Source: a virus | IMG/VR virus record: IMGVR_UViG_3300025941_000087 | Span: 1 to 25,982 of that record | Strand: one strand, 5' to 3' | Length of the DNA: 25,982 nucleotides | Shown here: positions 16,100 to 21,544 of the stretch, piece after piece | Numbering within the stretch: the first letter of the stretch is position 1 | Layout of the letters: each line of letters begins with the position of its first letter | The notes under the pieces: model-generated | Database searches by the model: none | Told to the model about the DNA's origin: nothing | Seen by the model: the letters and a program-made list of their open reading frames with translations, nothing else | Position numbers and translations under genes: made by a program

Positions 16100-16351
16100 G
16101 TGGCTCGCCGCCCGCCGTTCCCGATGTTGCGGGCGTGCTTCTATCTGTTTGGTATCGTGCTGCTGCTGCAATGCCTGTGGGTCAGCATCGCGGTGCTGAC
16201 GTGCGTCGTGTTGATCTACCAGAAGGCGTATCCGCTCGGCGCCTGCGCTGACCTCGGCGCTCGCGCGTCAGCGATCTTCACGGAGGCTCTGGCCGGTATC
16301 CTTGCCCTTCTGCTCGCTGCCAGGCCGCCTACGCCACCGCCGGATGACTAA
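16100..16351 (+). CDS. Small two-helix membrane protein, holin candidate (83 aa)
   Basis: The GTG at 16100 follows GGCGAGGA at about 9 nt; ATG 16124 is an alternative start giving 75 residues. After a short basic start there is a long hydrophobic segment (CFYLFGIVLLLQCLWVSIAVLTCVVLIY). A polar loop with Cys (KAYPLGACADLGARASAIFTE) and a second helix (ALAGILALLLAA) follow, then a Pro/Asp-rich tail. Two helices and about 80 residues fit a small holin or phage inner-membrane protein. It is the last rightward gene before the convergent early operon. No endolysin is adjacent, so the holin role is a guess. Confidence 0.55.
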   Translation: MARRPPFPMLRACFYLFGIVLLLQCLWVSIAVLTCVVLIYQKAYPLGACADLGARASAIFTEALAGILALLLAARPPTPPPDD

Positions 16352-16446
16352 TGCTCGATCGGGTACGAGAGCAGCATCCAGGCCACGAGGGCGGTAACGC
16401 TACCCATTAAGAAAATCATCGCCACCAGGCGCCAGAAGCGCTCCAT
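16348..16446 (-). CDS. 32-residue single-helix membrane mini-protein
   Basis: The minus-strand ATG at 16446 opens a 33-codon frame ending in TAG at 16348. It overlaps the end of the rightward membrane gene by 4 nt. The sequence reads MERFWRLVAMIFLMGSVTAL and then ends VAWMLLSYPIEH: one hydrophobic helix with a basic start, typical of very small phage membrane peptides. It begins 5 nt past the RecT stop, so it is the probable last gene of the leftward operon. It falls below usual gene-finder length limits. Evidence is the good hydrophobic profile and tight spacing; translation is not proven. Confidence 0.5.
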   Translation of the reverse strand: MERFWRLVAMIFLMGSVTALVAWMLLSYPIEH

Positions 16447-16451
16447 GAGCC

Positions 16452-17510
16452 TCAGCCCGACGCCATCTTCTCAGCGCCTGCGATCTCGACCTCCGGCAGA
16501 TCGCCGGCCCATTCAGCGATGTCTTCGCGGCGCGGCTCGGTGCGGTCCCATGCGGCTGACTGCGCTTTGACGATCATCGCATGAAATGCCGGTAGTTTCT
16601 CGGCGAACCAGTTGATGGTCTGCAGGCATTCATCTGTGTTTTTGAGGTATTCCTGCCGTGTTCTCACGGCATCATAGCTGGCTATGACATCATCGCGCAC
16701 AGTCTCGTCATGGGTCTTACGCGGTGCGGGTTTTACCGGTTCGACCTCGGCCCTTCGTGGCGCGCGCTGCATCAGCGCAGCGGCTGCTTTCAGGGGCGGT
16801 TGGGATGGTTGCGGCGGCGCGGTTGCTGCAGCCTTGCCATCGAAATCATAGAGCGCATCGACCCGTTGAATGGTCCGTTGCAGTGCTTCGTCCGCTGGGT
16901 CCAGCACCGGCAGGCGCTTCGAGAGGCGGCGGATGACTGTCTTGCGCGCCATCTCATCCGGCCAGTCGGTCCAGGGGCCAGAGTTAGGCATAGCGCTTGC
17001 CTGACGCACGGCCTCGACCTGCTCCCACGTCATGATCTCGCGCTCAGCGGTGCCGTCCTTAAGGCGCGCAATGGCATAGACCGCGACTTCCTGGCCGCGC
17101 CTGACCAGCGACACATCCCGGCGATGCACGATGCGGTCCTCGTCGCCCAACATGACGGCGAACTCCTCGCCATCGTAAACCACGTTTGCCGAGAGGCTGG
17201 CGACACTGCCGCCTGATTTCAGGCGCTTGAAGATGCCGCCGATCATCGGCTGCCACACCGCTATTCCTTTGCGGGGCACAATCGCACCCTCACGGCCATC
17301 CGGCAGCAGACCATCCTGGGCGGCATTCAGGCATGCGCTGAACAGGGACGACTGATTGCATTTGAGCAGATCAGGCTTTTGCCGGATGGCGGCCAGCACG
17401 ACCTGGCGAAACTTCTCCAGAGGCACGTCGGGCGGCAGCATAGCGGCGATCCGCGGGTTGATGCTGTCCAGCTCAGTTTCAAATGTCTGGGTCGTCAGTG
17501 ACTGGCTCAT
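16452..17510 (-). CDS. recT: RecT-family single-strand annealing recombinase
   Basis: 352 residues, start ATG 17510, overlapping the previous stop. Residues about 15-230 carry the RecT core: FRQVVLAAIRQKPDLLKCNQSSLFSACLNAAQDGLLPDG, WQPMIGGIFKRLKSGG, VVYDGEEFAVMLGDED and MARKTVIRRLSKRLPV. E. coli RecT is 269 residues. The extra C-terminal 120 residues are a Pro/Ala linker (APPQPSQPPLKAAAALM) and a helical tail (NTDECLQTINWFAEKLPAF). RecT proteins form helical filaments on single-stranded DNA and promote annealing in phage recombination. No RecE-type exonuclease was seen in this operon; a PD-(D/E)xK-like protein lies at 22476. It follows a Gp157-like gene, a common arrangement. Confidence 0.88.
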   Translation of the reverse strand: MSQSLTTQTFETELDSINPRIAAMLPPDVPLEKFRQVVLAAIRQKPDLLKCNQSSLFSACLNAAQDGLLPDGREGAIVPRKGIAVWQPMIGGIFKRLKSGGSVASLSANVVYDGEEFAVMLGDEDRIVHRRDVSLVRRGQEVAVYAIARLKDGTAEREIMTWEQVEAVRQASAMPNSGPWTDWPDEMARKTVIRRLSKRLPVLDPADEALQRTIQRVDALYDFDGKAAATAPPQPSQPPLKAAAALMQRAPRRAEVEPVKPAPRKTHDETVRDDVIASYDAVRTRQEYLKNTDECLQTINWFAEKLPAFHAMIVKAQSAAWDRTEPRREDIAEWAGDLPEVEIAGAEKMASG

Positions 17511-17974
17511 GGTTGTTTGATCCTGATGCTCAAGCGGTAGTCGTTAGGCCGCACGAGTGCCGCGTTCGGAATGTCCGCGCCGGCTTCCAGGGCCTGTTTG
17601 ATGGCTCGCTTGTCGGGTGTCGGCTCTGGCGTGTGCATGTATTCCGGCGGCACCGTCCCGGAGACATCTACGAAGGCCGGCTTGCGGGCGAGATGGCCGG
17701 ACAGCGTGGCGCTCTCCAGCCGAAAGCATCCGGTGTCTGCCATTTGCAGCTCAAGCTGACTGCGCGCGGTTTTAGCGGCATTCTCGGCGACATCGTGGAG
17801 GTGTTCAGCGGCACGGATGACATCGAGGGTGGTGCCCATGGCTGCTACCAGGTCCGTCTCAGCCAGTGCTGTTTTCACGGTCGCGGCGTAGTCTGCCCCG
17901 GCTTTCCAGACGGGTGCATAGCTGTCGCGCAGAGCGGTATGGATGGCGTTGCGTGCTTCGTCGGCTCCGCTCAC
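17507..17974 (-). CDS. Gp157-like phage protein (155 aa)
   Basis: The start ATG at 17974 overlaps the coiled-coil gene stop. Residues about 25-90 form a long helical region (YAATVKTALAETDLVAAMG, then AAEHLHDVAENAAKTARSQLELQMADTG). The C-terminal 55 residues match the Siphovirus Gp157 signature: FVDVSGTVPPEYMHTPEPTPDKRAIKQALEAG, a 'GA.L' turn and a terminal LSIRIKQ strand. Gp157 is known from lytic and temperate phages near recombination genes; a link to resistance against phage infection was proposed in streptococci. It directly precedes recT (ATGA overlap), which fits. Confidence 0.75.
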   Translation of the reverse strand: MSGADEARNAIHTALRDSYAPVWKAGADYAATVKTALAETDLVAAMGTTLDVIRAAEHLHDVAENAAKTARSQLELQMADTGCFRLESATLSGHLARKPAFVDVSGTVPPEYMHTPEPTPDKRAIKQALEAGADIPNAALVRPNDYRLSIRIKQP

Positions 17975-18219
17975 GCGCTCAGCTCCATCTCGGTCTGTGG
18001 CACCGGCTCAGGCGCCTCCTGGGGTGCCTCGACGAGCCGTGGCGCGCGCTGGCGGCGCACCCGCGGGCGGCCGGTGAGGGCCGCCACGACCTCGCGCACG
18101 GCCTCCAGGCGCGTCTGCAGCACCGTCATTTCCAGCTCCAGCGCCCGCTCGTCGCTGCGGGCGCGTTCCAGGAGCGCTGCGGCGTTGGTGAGCAGCGAGG
18201 CATTGTCGATGTCGGTCAT
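17971..18219 (-). CDS. Small coiled-coil protein (82 aa)
   Basis: The start is ATG 18219 (ATGA overlap with the gene above). The first 50 residues form a leucine-rich heptad helix (LLTNAAALLERARSDERALELEMTVLQTRLEAVREVV). The rest is an Arg/Pro-rich linker ending in PEPVPQTEMELSA. No domain recognised. It sits second in the recombination operon; an accessory or DNA-binding partner role is possible. Function unknown. Confidence 0.55.
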   Translation of the reverse strand: MTDIDNASLLTNAAALLERARSDERALELEMTVLQTRLEAVREVVAALTGRPRVRRQRAPRLVEAPQEAPEPVPQTEMELSA

Positions 18220-18551
18220 GCTGCGTCCTCCCTGAGATCCACGCTGTCGTAGGGCTCGACCGCCTCATCACAGCAGGGGCACCACGCCGGGCCTTCGCAG
18301 GCCGCGTATTCGTCCCATTCGAGCGGGCAGGCGTCGCAGAGGTACCAGTTATGGACGTGCAACCGGTGATGAACGCTGGCGTTACATTGCAACTGCGCAT
18401 CGTCACAGACGGGCGTGAATTTCCCGTTTGGCGATTGTGTCAATCCGGCTACCGTCAGAGTGGGCGCGCCCATCCCGCCACCTGAGCGTTCGGTCGCTGA
18501 ACGCTCTCGCCGGCCCAGTTCAAAAGTCTCGAGGGGGAGCCTATGCCGCAC
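18216..18551 (-). CDS. Cys/His-rich protein, first gene of leftward operon (111 aa)
   Basis: The preferred start is GTG 18551. A perfect TATAAT (18576-18581) would give a transcript start at A18569, and GGAGG (18559-18563) sits 7 nt before the GTG. A shorter start at ATG 18473 (85 aa) also has AGGTGG before it. The C-terminal half is rich in metal-type residues (DDAQLQCNASVHHRLHVHNWYLCDACP, then EGPAWCPCCDEAVEPYD). The CxxC/CxCC pairs suggest a zinc ribbon. No family was recognised. An 8-bp hairpin (18484-18506) lies inside its 5' part. Confidence 0.6.
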   Translation of the reverse strand: MRHRLPLETFELGRRERSATERSGGGMGAPTLTVAGLTQSPNGKFTPVCDDAQLQCNASVHHRLHVHNWYLCDACPLEWDEYAACEGPAWCPCCDEAVEPYDSVDLREDAA

Positions 18552-18558
18552 GTCATGA

Positions 18559-18574
18559 CCTCCAAATCTGGAGG
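18559..18574 (-). promoter_or_regulatory. Dyad containing the ribosome-binding site of the leftward operon
   Basis: The bases CCTCCA-(AATC)-TGGAGG form a 6-bp perfect stem with a 4-nt loop. On the minus strand the 3' arm is the GGAGG that serves the GTG at 18551. Transcripts from the local promoter should start at 18569, inside the 5' arm, so they lack the pairing CCTCC. Transcripts entering from upstream could fold and hide the site. Confidence 0.55.
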
Positions 18575-18575
18575 C

Positions 18576-18604
18576 ATTATAGCAGCTAATTTGTCATGTG
18601 CGAC
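18576..18604 (-). promoter_or_regulatory. Leftward early promoter
   Basis: The -10 is a perfect TATAAT at 18576-18581 on the minus strand. The -35 at 17-nt spacing (18599-18604, GTCGCA) is poor, 3 of 6. The predicted start is A18569, giving an 18-nt leader before the GTG at 18551. The weak -35 overlaps the operator at 18602-18616, so repressor control is likely. Confidence 0.6.
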
Positions 18605-18616
18605 AGAAAAGTTGTC
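18602..18616. promoter_or_regulatory. Repressor operator, left copy (GACA-N7-TGTC)
   Basis: GACAGAAAAGTTGTC has GACA and TGTC arms with a 7-nt spacer. With one flanking base on each side it matches 13 of 17 positions of the perfect palindrome at 19075-19091. It overlaps the -35 of the leftward promoter, as expected for the phage repressor. A looser TGTC-N6-GACA dyad (18592-18605) also touches it. Confidence 0.55.
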
Positions 18617-18636
18617 TGGAGGGGAATATTGTTATG

Positions 18637-19014
18637 TCAGGCGGCGCGTGCCTCCGATCGTCGCGCGCCCTTTGCCTGTCCCTTCTTCCGCTCCGATTCG
18701 TCCTCCGGTTCGACCTCCGGCAATTCCAGTTTCTGCCTGAATGCCTCTACGAAAATCGCCAATTCGCGGGCCAGTTGCCCCGGCACGAGATGGTCGTTGT
18801 TGAAGTAAACCCATTCCAGGGTGATGCCGGGTAGCATCTTCTGGAGTGCGTAGACCGTCTCGTAGCGAGGCAGCACGTAGCCGTTGACTGCGTTGGACAG
18901 ACGTTCGCGTCGCATGCCCAACTCGGCCGCGGCGTCCTCGATTGACAGCCCGAGCTTTCGCAAGACCGCGCGCAGGCGCAGCCCCACTTCCTTGGGTTTC
19001 GGCTTTTCCATCAT
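18637..19014 (-). CDS. XRE-type phage repressor (CI-like, 125 aa)
   Basis: Start ATG 19014 (ATG 19011 and GTG 19023 are alternatives). Residues about 10-70 form a helix-turn-helix of the Cro/CI (XRE) type: VGLRLRAVLRKLGLSIEDAAAELGMRRERLSNAVNGY, then PRYETVYALQKMLPGI. The C-terminal 40 residues are charged (EVEPEDESERKKGQAKG) without the S24 peptidase domain of CI, so induction would not go through self-cleavage of that type. It is flanked by matching operators on both sides and diverges from the Cro-like gene at 19146, a standard lysis-lysogeny switch layout. Identification as the lysogeny repressor is inferred from fold and position. Confidence 0.75.
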   Translation of the reverse strand: MMEKPKPKEVGLRLRAVLRKLGLSIEDAAAELGMRRERLSNAVNGYVLPRYETVYALQKMLPGITLEWVYFNNDHLVPGQLARELAIFVEAFRQKLELPEVEPEDESERKKGQAKGARRSEARAA

Positions 19015-19040
19015 GTTCACCACAGCACCCCGTCACCACC

Positions 19041-19085
19041 GCTTTTGGTGAGCGGCCCACCGAGTATCGCACGCCGACAGATAAT
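19041..19085 (-). promoter_or_regulatory. Candidate repressor promoter
   Basis: On the minus strand GCGACA (4 of 6 to TTGACA) lies 18 nt before GATACT (4 of 6 to TATAAT). The -35 overlaps the right arm of the palindrome at 19075-19091, so repressor binding would affect its own promoter. Both boxes are moderate matches and the exact limits are approximate. Confidence 0.35.
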
Positions 19086-19091
19086 CTGTCG
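19075..19091. promoter_or_regulatory. Repressor operator, right copy (17-bp perfect palindrome)
   Basis: CGACAGATAATCTGTCG is a perfect palindrome around a central A. It lies in the gap between the divergent repressor and Cro-like genes. The related element at 18602-18616 shares GACAG, the AA core and TGTC at the same spacing. Confidence 0.65.
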
Positions 19092-19142
19092 CTTCCCATC
19101 TTGGGCCTCATCTTGCCAGCAAATATCTTGTCAGGCTAGTAT

Positions 19143-19156
19143 GTCATGATAATGAC
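19143..19156. promoter_or_regulatory. Dyad over the Cro-like start codon
   Basis: GTCAT-GATA-ATGAC is a perfect 5-bp inverted repeat spanning the two in-frame ATGs (19146 and 19152). It could be a second-type operator, for example for the Cro-like protein itself. A candidate rightward promoter is TTGCCA (19113) with TAGTAT (19137), 18 nt apart; this would give an almost leaderless mRNA. Confidence 0.35.
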
Positions 19157-19373
19157 CACGGCCAGGCTGTTCCGGCTGTTTGGCGGACGGGAGATCGTGA
19201 TGGCTGTGACGGGGACCACCCGGCAGGCAGCGAACCACTGGATGCACAACGGGGTGCCCTACAAGCACTGGCCGGCGATCCGTGAGGCGGCGGCCGAGGC
19301 TGGCATTCCCGGCATCACCGACGCGGCGCTGGCCTCGACGCGGCCACGGGCACGCCGGAAGGCCGCCGAGTGA
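19146..19373 (+). CDS. Cro-like small DNA-binding protein (75 aa)
   Basis: ATG 19146; the in-frame ATG at 19152 gives 73 residues. ARLFRLFGGREIVMAVTGTTRQAANHWMHNGVPYKHWPAIREAAAEAG has the YdaS/Cro-like helix-turn-helix pattern: 'FGG...A..TG....A..HW...G.P..HW..I..AA', with the recognition helix around TTRQAANHW. The basic tail (STRPRARRKAAE) may help DNA binding. It diverges from the repressor and is the first gene of the rightward modification and replication operon, the usual position of Cro. The stop overlaps the next GTG start (GTGA). Confidence 0.75.
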   Translation: MIMTTARLFRLFGGREIVMAVTGTTRQAANHWMHNGVPYKHWPAIREAAAEAGIPGITDAALASTRPRARRKAAE

Positions 19374-19852
19374 GCGCGGCGAACCCTGGCGGGCTGCATG
19401 AGTGGGACCAGGTGGCCTGCGCGTGGCTGCGGCAGCGCTGGGACGATGGGGCGGTCTGCAGCCTCATCGCGCGCGAGCTGGGCATCACCAAGAACGCCGT
19501 GGTGGGCAAGGTCCGCCGGCTCAGGCTGGCTCCGCGCGCCTCGCCGCTCCACGCCGCAGGCCAGCCGCGGCCTCCCGCGCGCCCCCGGCCGGTGAAGCCG
19601 CCGCGTCCACCGCGCCCGCCGAAGGCCGTGCAGGCGCCGCCGGAGCCTCGCCCTGTGCCTCCACCGCCGCCCCCGCCAGAGCCTGTGGCGCCGCGTGGCT
19701 GCCAGTATCCACGGGGGAACCGGCCGCACTGGGACTGGTGCGACGCGCCGGTGACCGGTCACGGGCCGTACTGCGCAGCTCATAGGGCTATCGCATATCT
19801 GCGGCCTGGCACCCGCGCCTGGATGCAGGAACGCGCGGAGGCTGCGGCGTGA
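19370..19852 (+). CDS. GcrA-family transcriptional regulator
   Basis: 160 residues from GTG 19370 (GTGA overlap). Residues about 12-55 (WDQVACAWLRQRWDDGAVCSLIARELGITKNAVVGKVRRLRL) match the GcrA helix-turn-helix, including the characteristic 'T+NAV.GK..RL' recognition helix. A very Pro-rich linker (about 66-108) leads to the GcrA-type C-terminal motif with C111, C124, C135 and H138 (CQYPRGNRPHWDWCDAPV, then GPYCAAH). In Caulobacter, GcrA binds RNA polymerase sigma70 and acts at promoters with methylated GANTC. A phage copy could redirect host cell-cycle genes or phage promoters. The methyltransferase genes next to it make a methylation link attractive but unproven. Confidence 0.85.
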   Translation: MSAANPGGLHEWDQVACAWLRQRWDDGAVCSLIARELGITKNAVVGKVRRLRLAPRASPLHAAGQPRPPARPRPVKPPRPPRPPKAVQAPPEPRPVPPPPPPPEPVAPRGCQYPRGNRPHWDWCDAPVTGHGPYCAAHRAIAYLRPGTRAWMQERAEAAA

Positions 19853-20865
19853 GGGTCCTCGATCTTTTTTCCGGTATCGGGAGCTTCAGCCTCGGCCTCG
19901 AGCGGGCCGGGTTCCGCACCTGCGCGTTTGTCGAGATCGATCCCTACTGCCGGCGGGTGCTGGCGAAGCACTGGCCGGAGGTGCCGCAGTACCATGACGT
20001 TCGAGAACTCACAGCAGATCGACTACACGGCGATGGGATTTTCCCAGATGTCATATGCGGCGGATTCCCTTGCACCGATATCAGCGTTGCCGGAAAGGGC
20101 GCAGGCATCACTGGACCACAGTCCGGGCTGTGGTCCGAGTTCGCCAGGCTCATTGGCGAGCTACGACCCCGCTACGTCATCGTGGAGAACGTCGCAGCTC
20201 TCCTTGTTCGGGGGATTGACCGAGTTCTCGGAGACCTGGCCTCGCTCGGGTACGATGCGGAGTGGGAGATTATATCCGCAGCATCCATGGGCGCCCCGCA
20301 CCGCCGGGAGCGCGTCTGGATTGTGGCCTACCCCGAGGGCCGGCGAGACGAGCGACCAGGCGAGCAGGCCGGGGCATTCGTTCAGTCTGTCGGCAGCTAT
20401 GCGCCAGGGGTGGGAGCCGCCGATGTTCCCGACTCCGGTGGCGAAGGACGATGGGAAGTCGTTCGCGGGCAGTTCGTGGAAGGGCCAGCACAGGGGCGCC
20501 ACGCTCACCACGTCAGTGCTTGCCGCTCAGATGTGGCCGACGCCGCAGGCGCACGACGCGGCGCCGGGGAATGCGAGCCGAGTGGGGCGCTACGGAACGG
20601 AGCACGGGGGGCGCAACCTGAACGACTGGGTGGCGCTGTGGCCGACGCCGACGATCAGCGGCAACCACAACCGCAAGGGCGCATCGGCGACATCGGGCGA
20701 TGGGCTGGCGACGGCGGCTGGTGGCGCGTTGAACCCGACGTGGGTCGAGTGGCTCATGGGGTTGCCTCTCGGGTGGACCGACTTAGGGCGCTAGGCAACA
20801 GCCTCGTGCCGCAGATTCCCGAAATGCTCGGGCGCGCGATCCTGGCGCGGCGGGCTGCGGCATGA
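19849..20865 (+). CDS. C5-cytosine DNA methyltransferase
   Basis: 338 residues from GTG 19849 (GTGA overlap). Motif I is at 5-21 (DLFSGIGSFSLGLERAG). The catalytic motif IV has Cys75 in CGGFPCTDIS. Motif VI is VENV (112-115), motif VIII is HRRERVWIVAYP (151-162), and the C-terminal motifs include RALGNSLVPQ (about 313-322). These give a standard 5mC enzyme using S-adenosylmethionine. The target-recognition region (about 165-300) is unusually Gly/Ala/Arg/Asp-rich. Codon use there is poor in this frame, because a second conserved reading frame occupies the same DNA (19994-20794). No cognate C-cutting nuclease is certain. It probably protects phage DNA from host restriction; specificity cannot be read. 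Confidence 0.88.
   Translation: MRVLDLFSGIGSFSLGLERAGFRTCAFVEIDPYCRRVLAKHWPEVPQYHDVRELTADRLHGDGIFPDVICGGFPCTDISVAGKGAGITGPQSGLWSEFARLIGELRPRYVIVENVAALLVRGIDRVLGDLASLGYDAEWEIISAASMGAPHRRERVWIVAYPEGRRDERPGEQAGAFVQSVGSYAPGVGAADVPDSGGEGRWEVVRGQFVEGPAQGRHAHHVSACRSDVADAAGARRGAGECEPSGALRNGARGAQPERLGGAVADADDQRQPQPQGRIGDIGRWAGDGGWWRVEPDVGRVAHGVASRVDRLRALGNSLVPQIPEMLGRAILARRAAA
19994..20794 (+). CDS. Overlapping-frame conserved phage protein (WPTP / NPTWVEWLMG type)
   Basis: Within the methyltransferase gene, the +1 frame is open from at least 19928 to the TAG at 20792-20794. From ATG 19994 it encodes 266 residues, but no clear ribosome-binding site marks the start. The product carries motifs of a recognisable phage protein type: DPATSSWRTSQLSLF, ETWPRSGTM, four W/F-P-T-P motifs (GLWPTPRA, MFPTPVAKDD, MWPTPQAHDA, LWPTPTISGN) and LNPTWVEWLMGLPLGWTDL. 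SSWRTSQ is encoded by the same bases as VIVENVA of the methyltransferase, and NPTWVEWLMG overlaps EPDVGRVAHG. In the 3' half, GC at third codon positions is higher in this frame than in the methyltransferase frame, by eye. How and whether it is translated is unknown. Confidence 0.6.
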   Translation: MTFENSQQIDYTAMGFSQMSYAADSLAPISALPERAQASLDHSPGCGPSSPGSLASYDPATSSWRTSQLSLFGGLTEFSETWPRSGTMRSGRLYPQHPWAPRTAGSASGLWPTPRAGETSDQASRPGHSFSLSAAMRQGWEPPMFPTPVAKDDGKSFAGSSWKGQHRGATLTTSVLAAQMWPTPQAHDAAPGNASRVGRYGTEHGGRNLNDWVALWPTPTISGNHNRKGASATSGDGLATAAGGALNPTWVEWLMGLPLGWTDLGR

Positions 20866-21116
20866 GCGTGCTGGAGCGCCGCTACATGCACTGCGCCACC
20901 CTGGCATGGCGCGTCTATGGCGGGGCCGGTTGGACCGCACGCATGGCGTCTGAGTGCCACGCACTCGGCATGCCGTGGGTGGACGGGTGGCTGGCGCGTG
21001 CGGTCCCGGTGCCGGACGCGATCCTGGCAGCGCTGATGCTGAGGCTGCGCGACATGGCGGCTGGGCGCGACTACAGCCAGCACAACGGCCCGCGCTCGCA
21101 TCTGGTGGCGGCATGA
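20862..21116 (+). CDS. Small conserved-type phage protein (84 aa)
   Basis: ATG 20862 overlaps the methyltransferase stop (ATGA). The sequence is helical with aromatic residues (RYMHCATLAWRVYGGAGWTARM, then ALMLRLRDMAAGRDYSQHNG) and has no membrane segment or known catalytic motif. It lies between the cytosine methyltransferase and the VRR-NUC nuclease in the coupled operon. Function unknown. Confidence 0.6.
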   Translation: MSVLERRYMHCATLAWRVYGGAGWTARMASECHALGMPWVDGWLARAVPVPDAILAALMLRLRDMAAGRDYSQHNGPRSHLVAA

Positions 21117-21544
21117 GTTACCGCCTCACTTCGCCGGTCGTGCCGGAGGATGAGTTGCACGCATCGGTCGCGTCGCTGCTACGCAAGCTGCTGCTGCCGC
21201 CGGCGAGATGGACGACGTTTCCGGCTGGCAGCGTGCCGCTCCCGCCGCAGTATGCCGCCAAGCTGGCGCGGCTCGGATTACAGCGCGGCTGGCCGGATAT
21301 CCTGGTGCTGCATGACGCGCGTATCTACGGCATAGAGCTGAAGCGGCGAGGTGGCGGGCTGAGCAAGACGCGCACCGTGCTGACGCGCAGTGGCGCGCAG
21401 AGGGTGCTGGAGGGCCAGGCCGATGTGTTCCCTGCGCTGGAGCGAGCCGGCATGCGGATCGCTGTGTGCCGTTCGGTCGATGACGTGGTGGATGCGCTCG
21501 TTGAATGGCGGCTGCCGATGATACCGGTGCGGGTGGCGGCATGA
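21113..21544 (+). CDS. VRR-NUC domain nuclease (143 aa)
   Basis: ATG 21113 overlaps the previous stop (ATGA); the longer upstream frame is filler. Residues about 12-130 match VRR-NUC: E14 in the first helix, GWPDILVL (D62), YGIELKR (E75, K77), and a closing helix after QADVFPALERAGMRIAVCRS. This is the PD-(D/E)xK fold in its stand-alone form, common in phages and proposed to cut branched or replication DNA; the eukaryotic relative is FAN1. The pattern D-x12-ExK is intact. It may act in replication or recombination, or as a nuclease tied to the modification enzymes. Confidence 0.82.
   Translation: MSYRLTSPVVPEDELHASVASLLRKLLLPPARWTTFPAGSVPLPPQYAAKLARLGLQRGWPDILVLHDARIYGIELKRRGGGLSKTRTVLTRSGAQRVLEGQADVFPALERAGMRIAVCRSVDDVVDALVEWRLPMIPVRVAA

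Noticed and set aside
13263-18506. Shared 13-mer CGCTGAACGCTCT near 13267 and 18496
   Set aside because: In a 26-kb GC-rich sequence a 13-base match is expected by chance a few times; the contexts differ and only one copy forms a good hairpin.
18455-18556. 33-residue leader-type ORF on the minus strand from ATG 18556
   Set aside because: The GGAGG is only one base from this ATG, too close for initiation, while it is well spaced for GTG 18551.
19104-19136. Third repressor operator near TTGTCAGG
   Set aside because: Only one half-site is present; no matching GACA arm at the 7-nt spacing.
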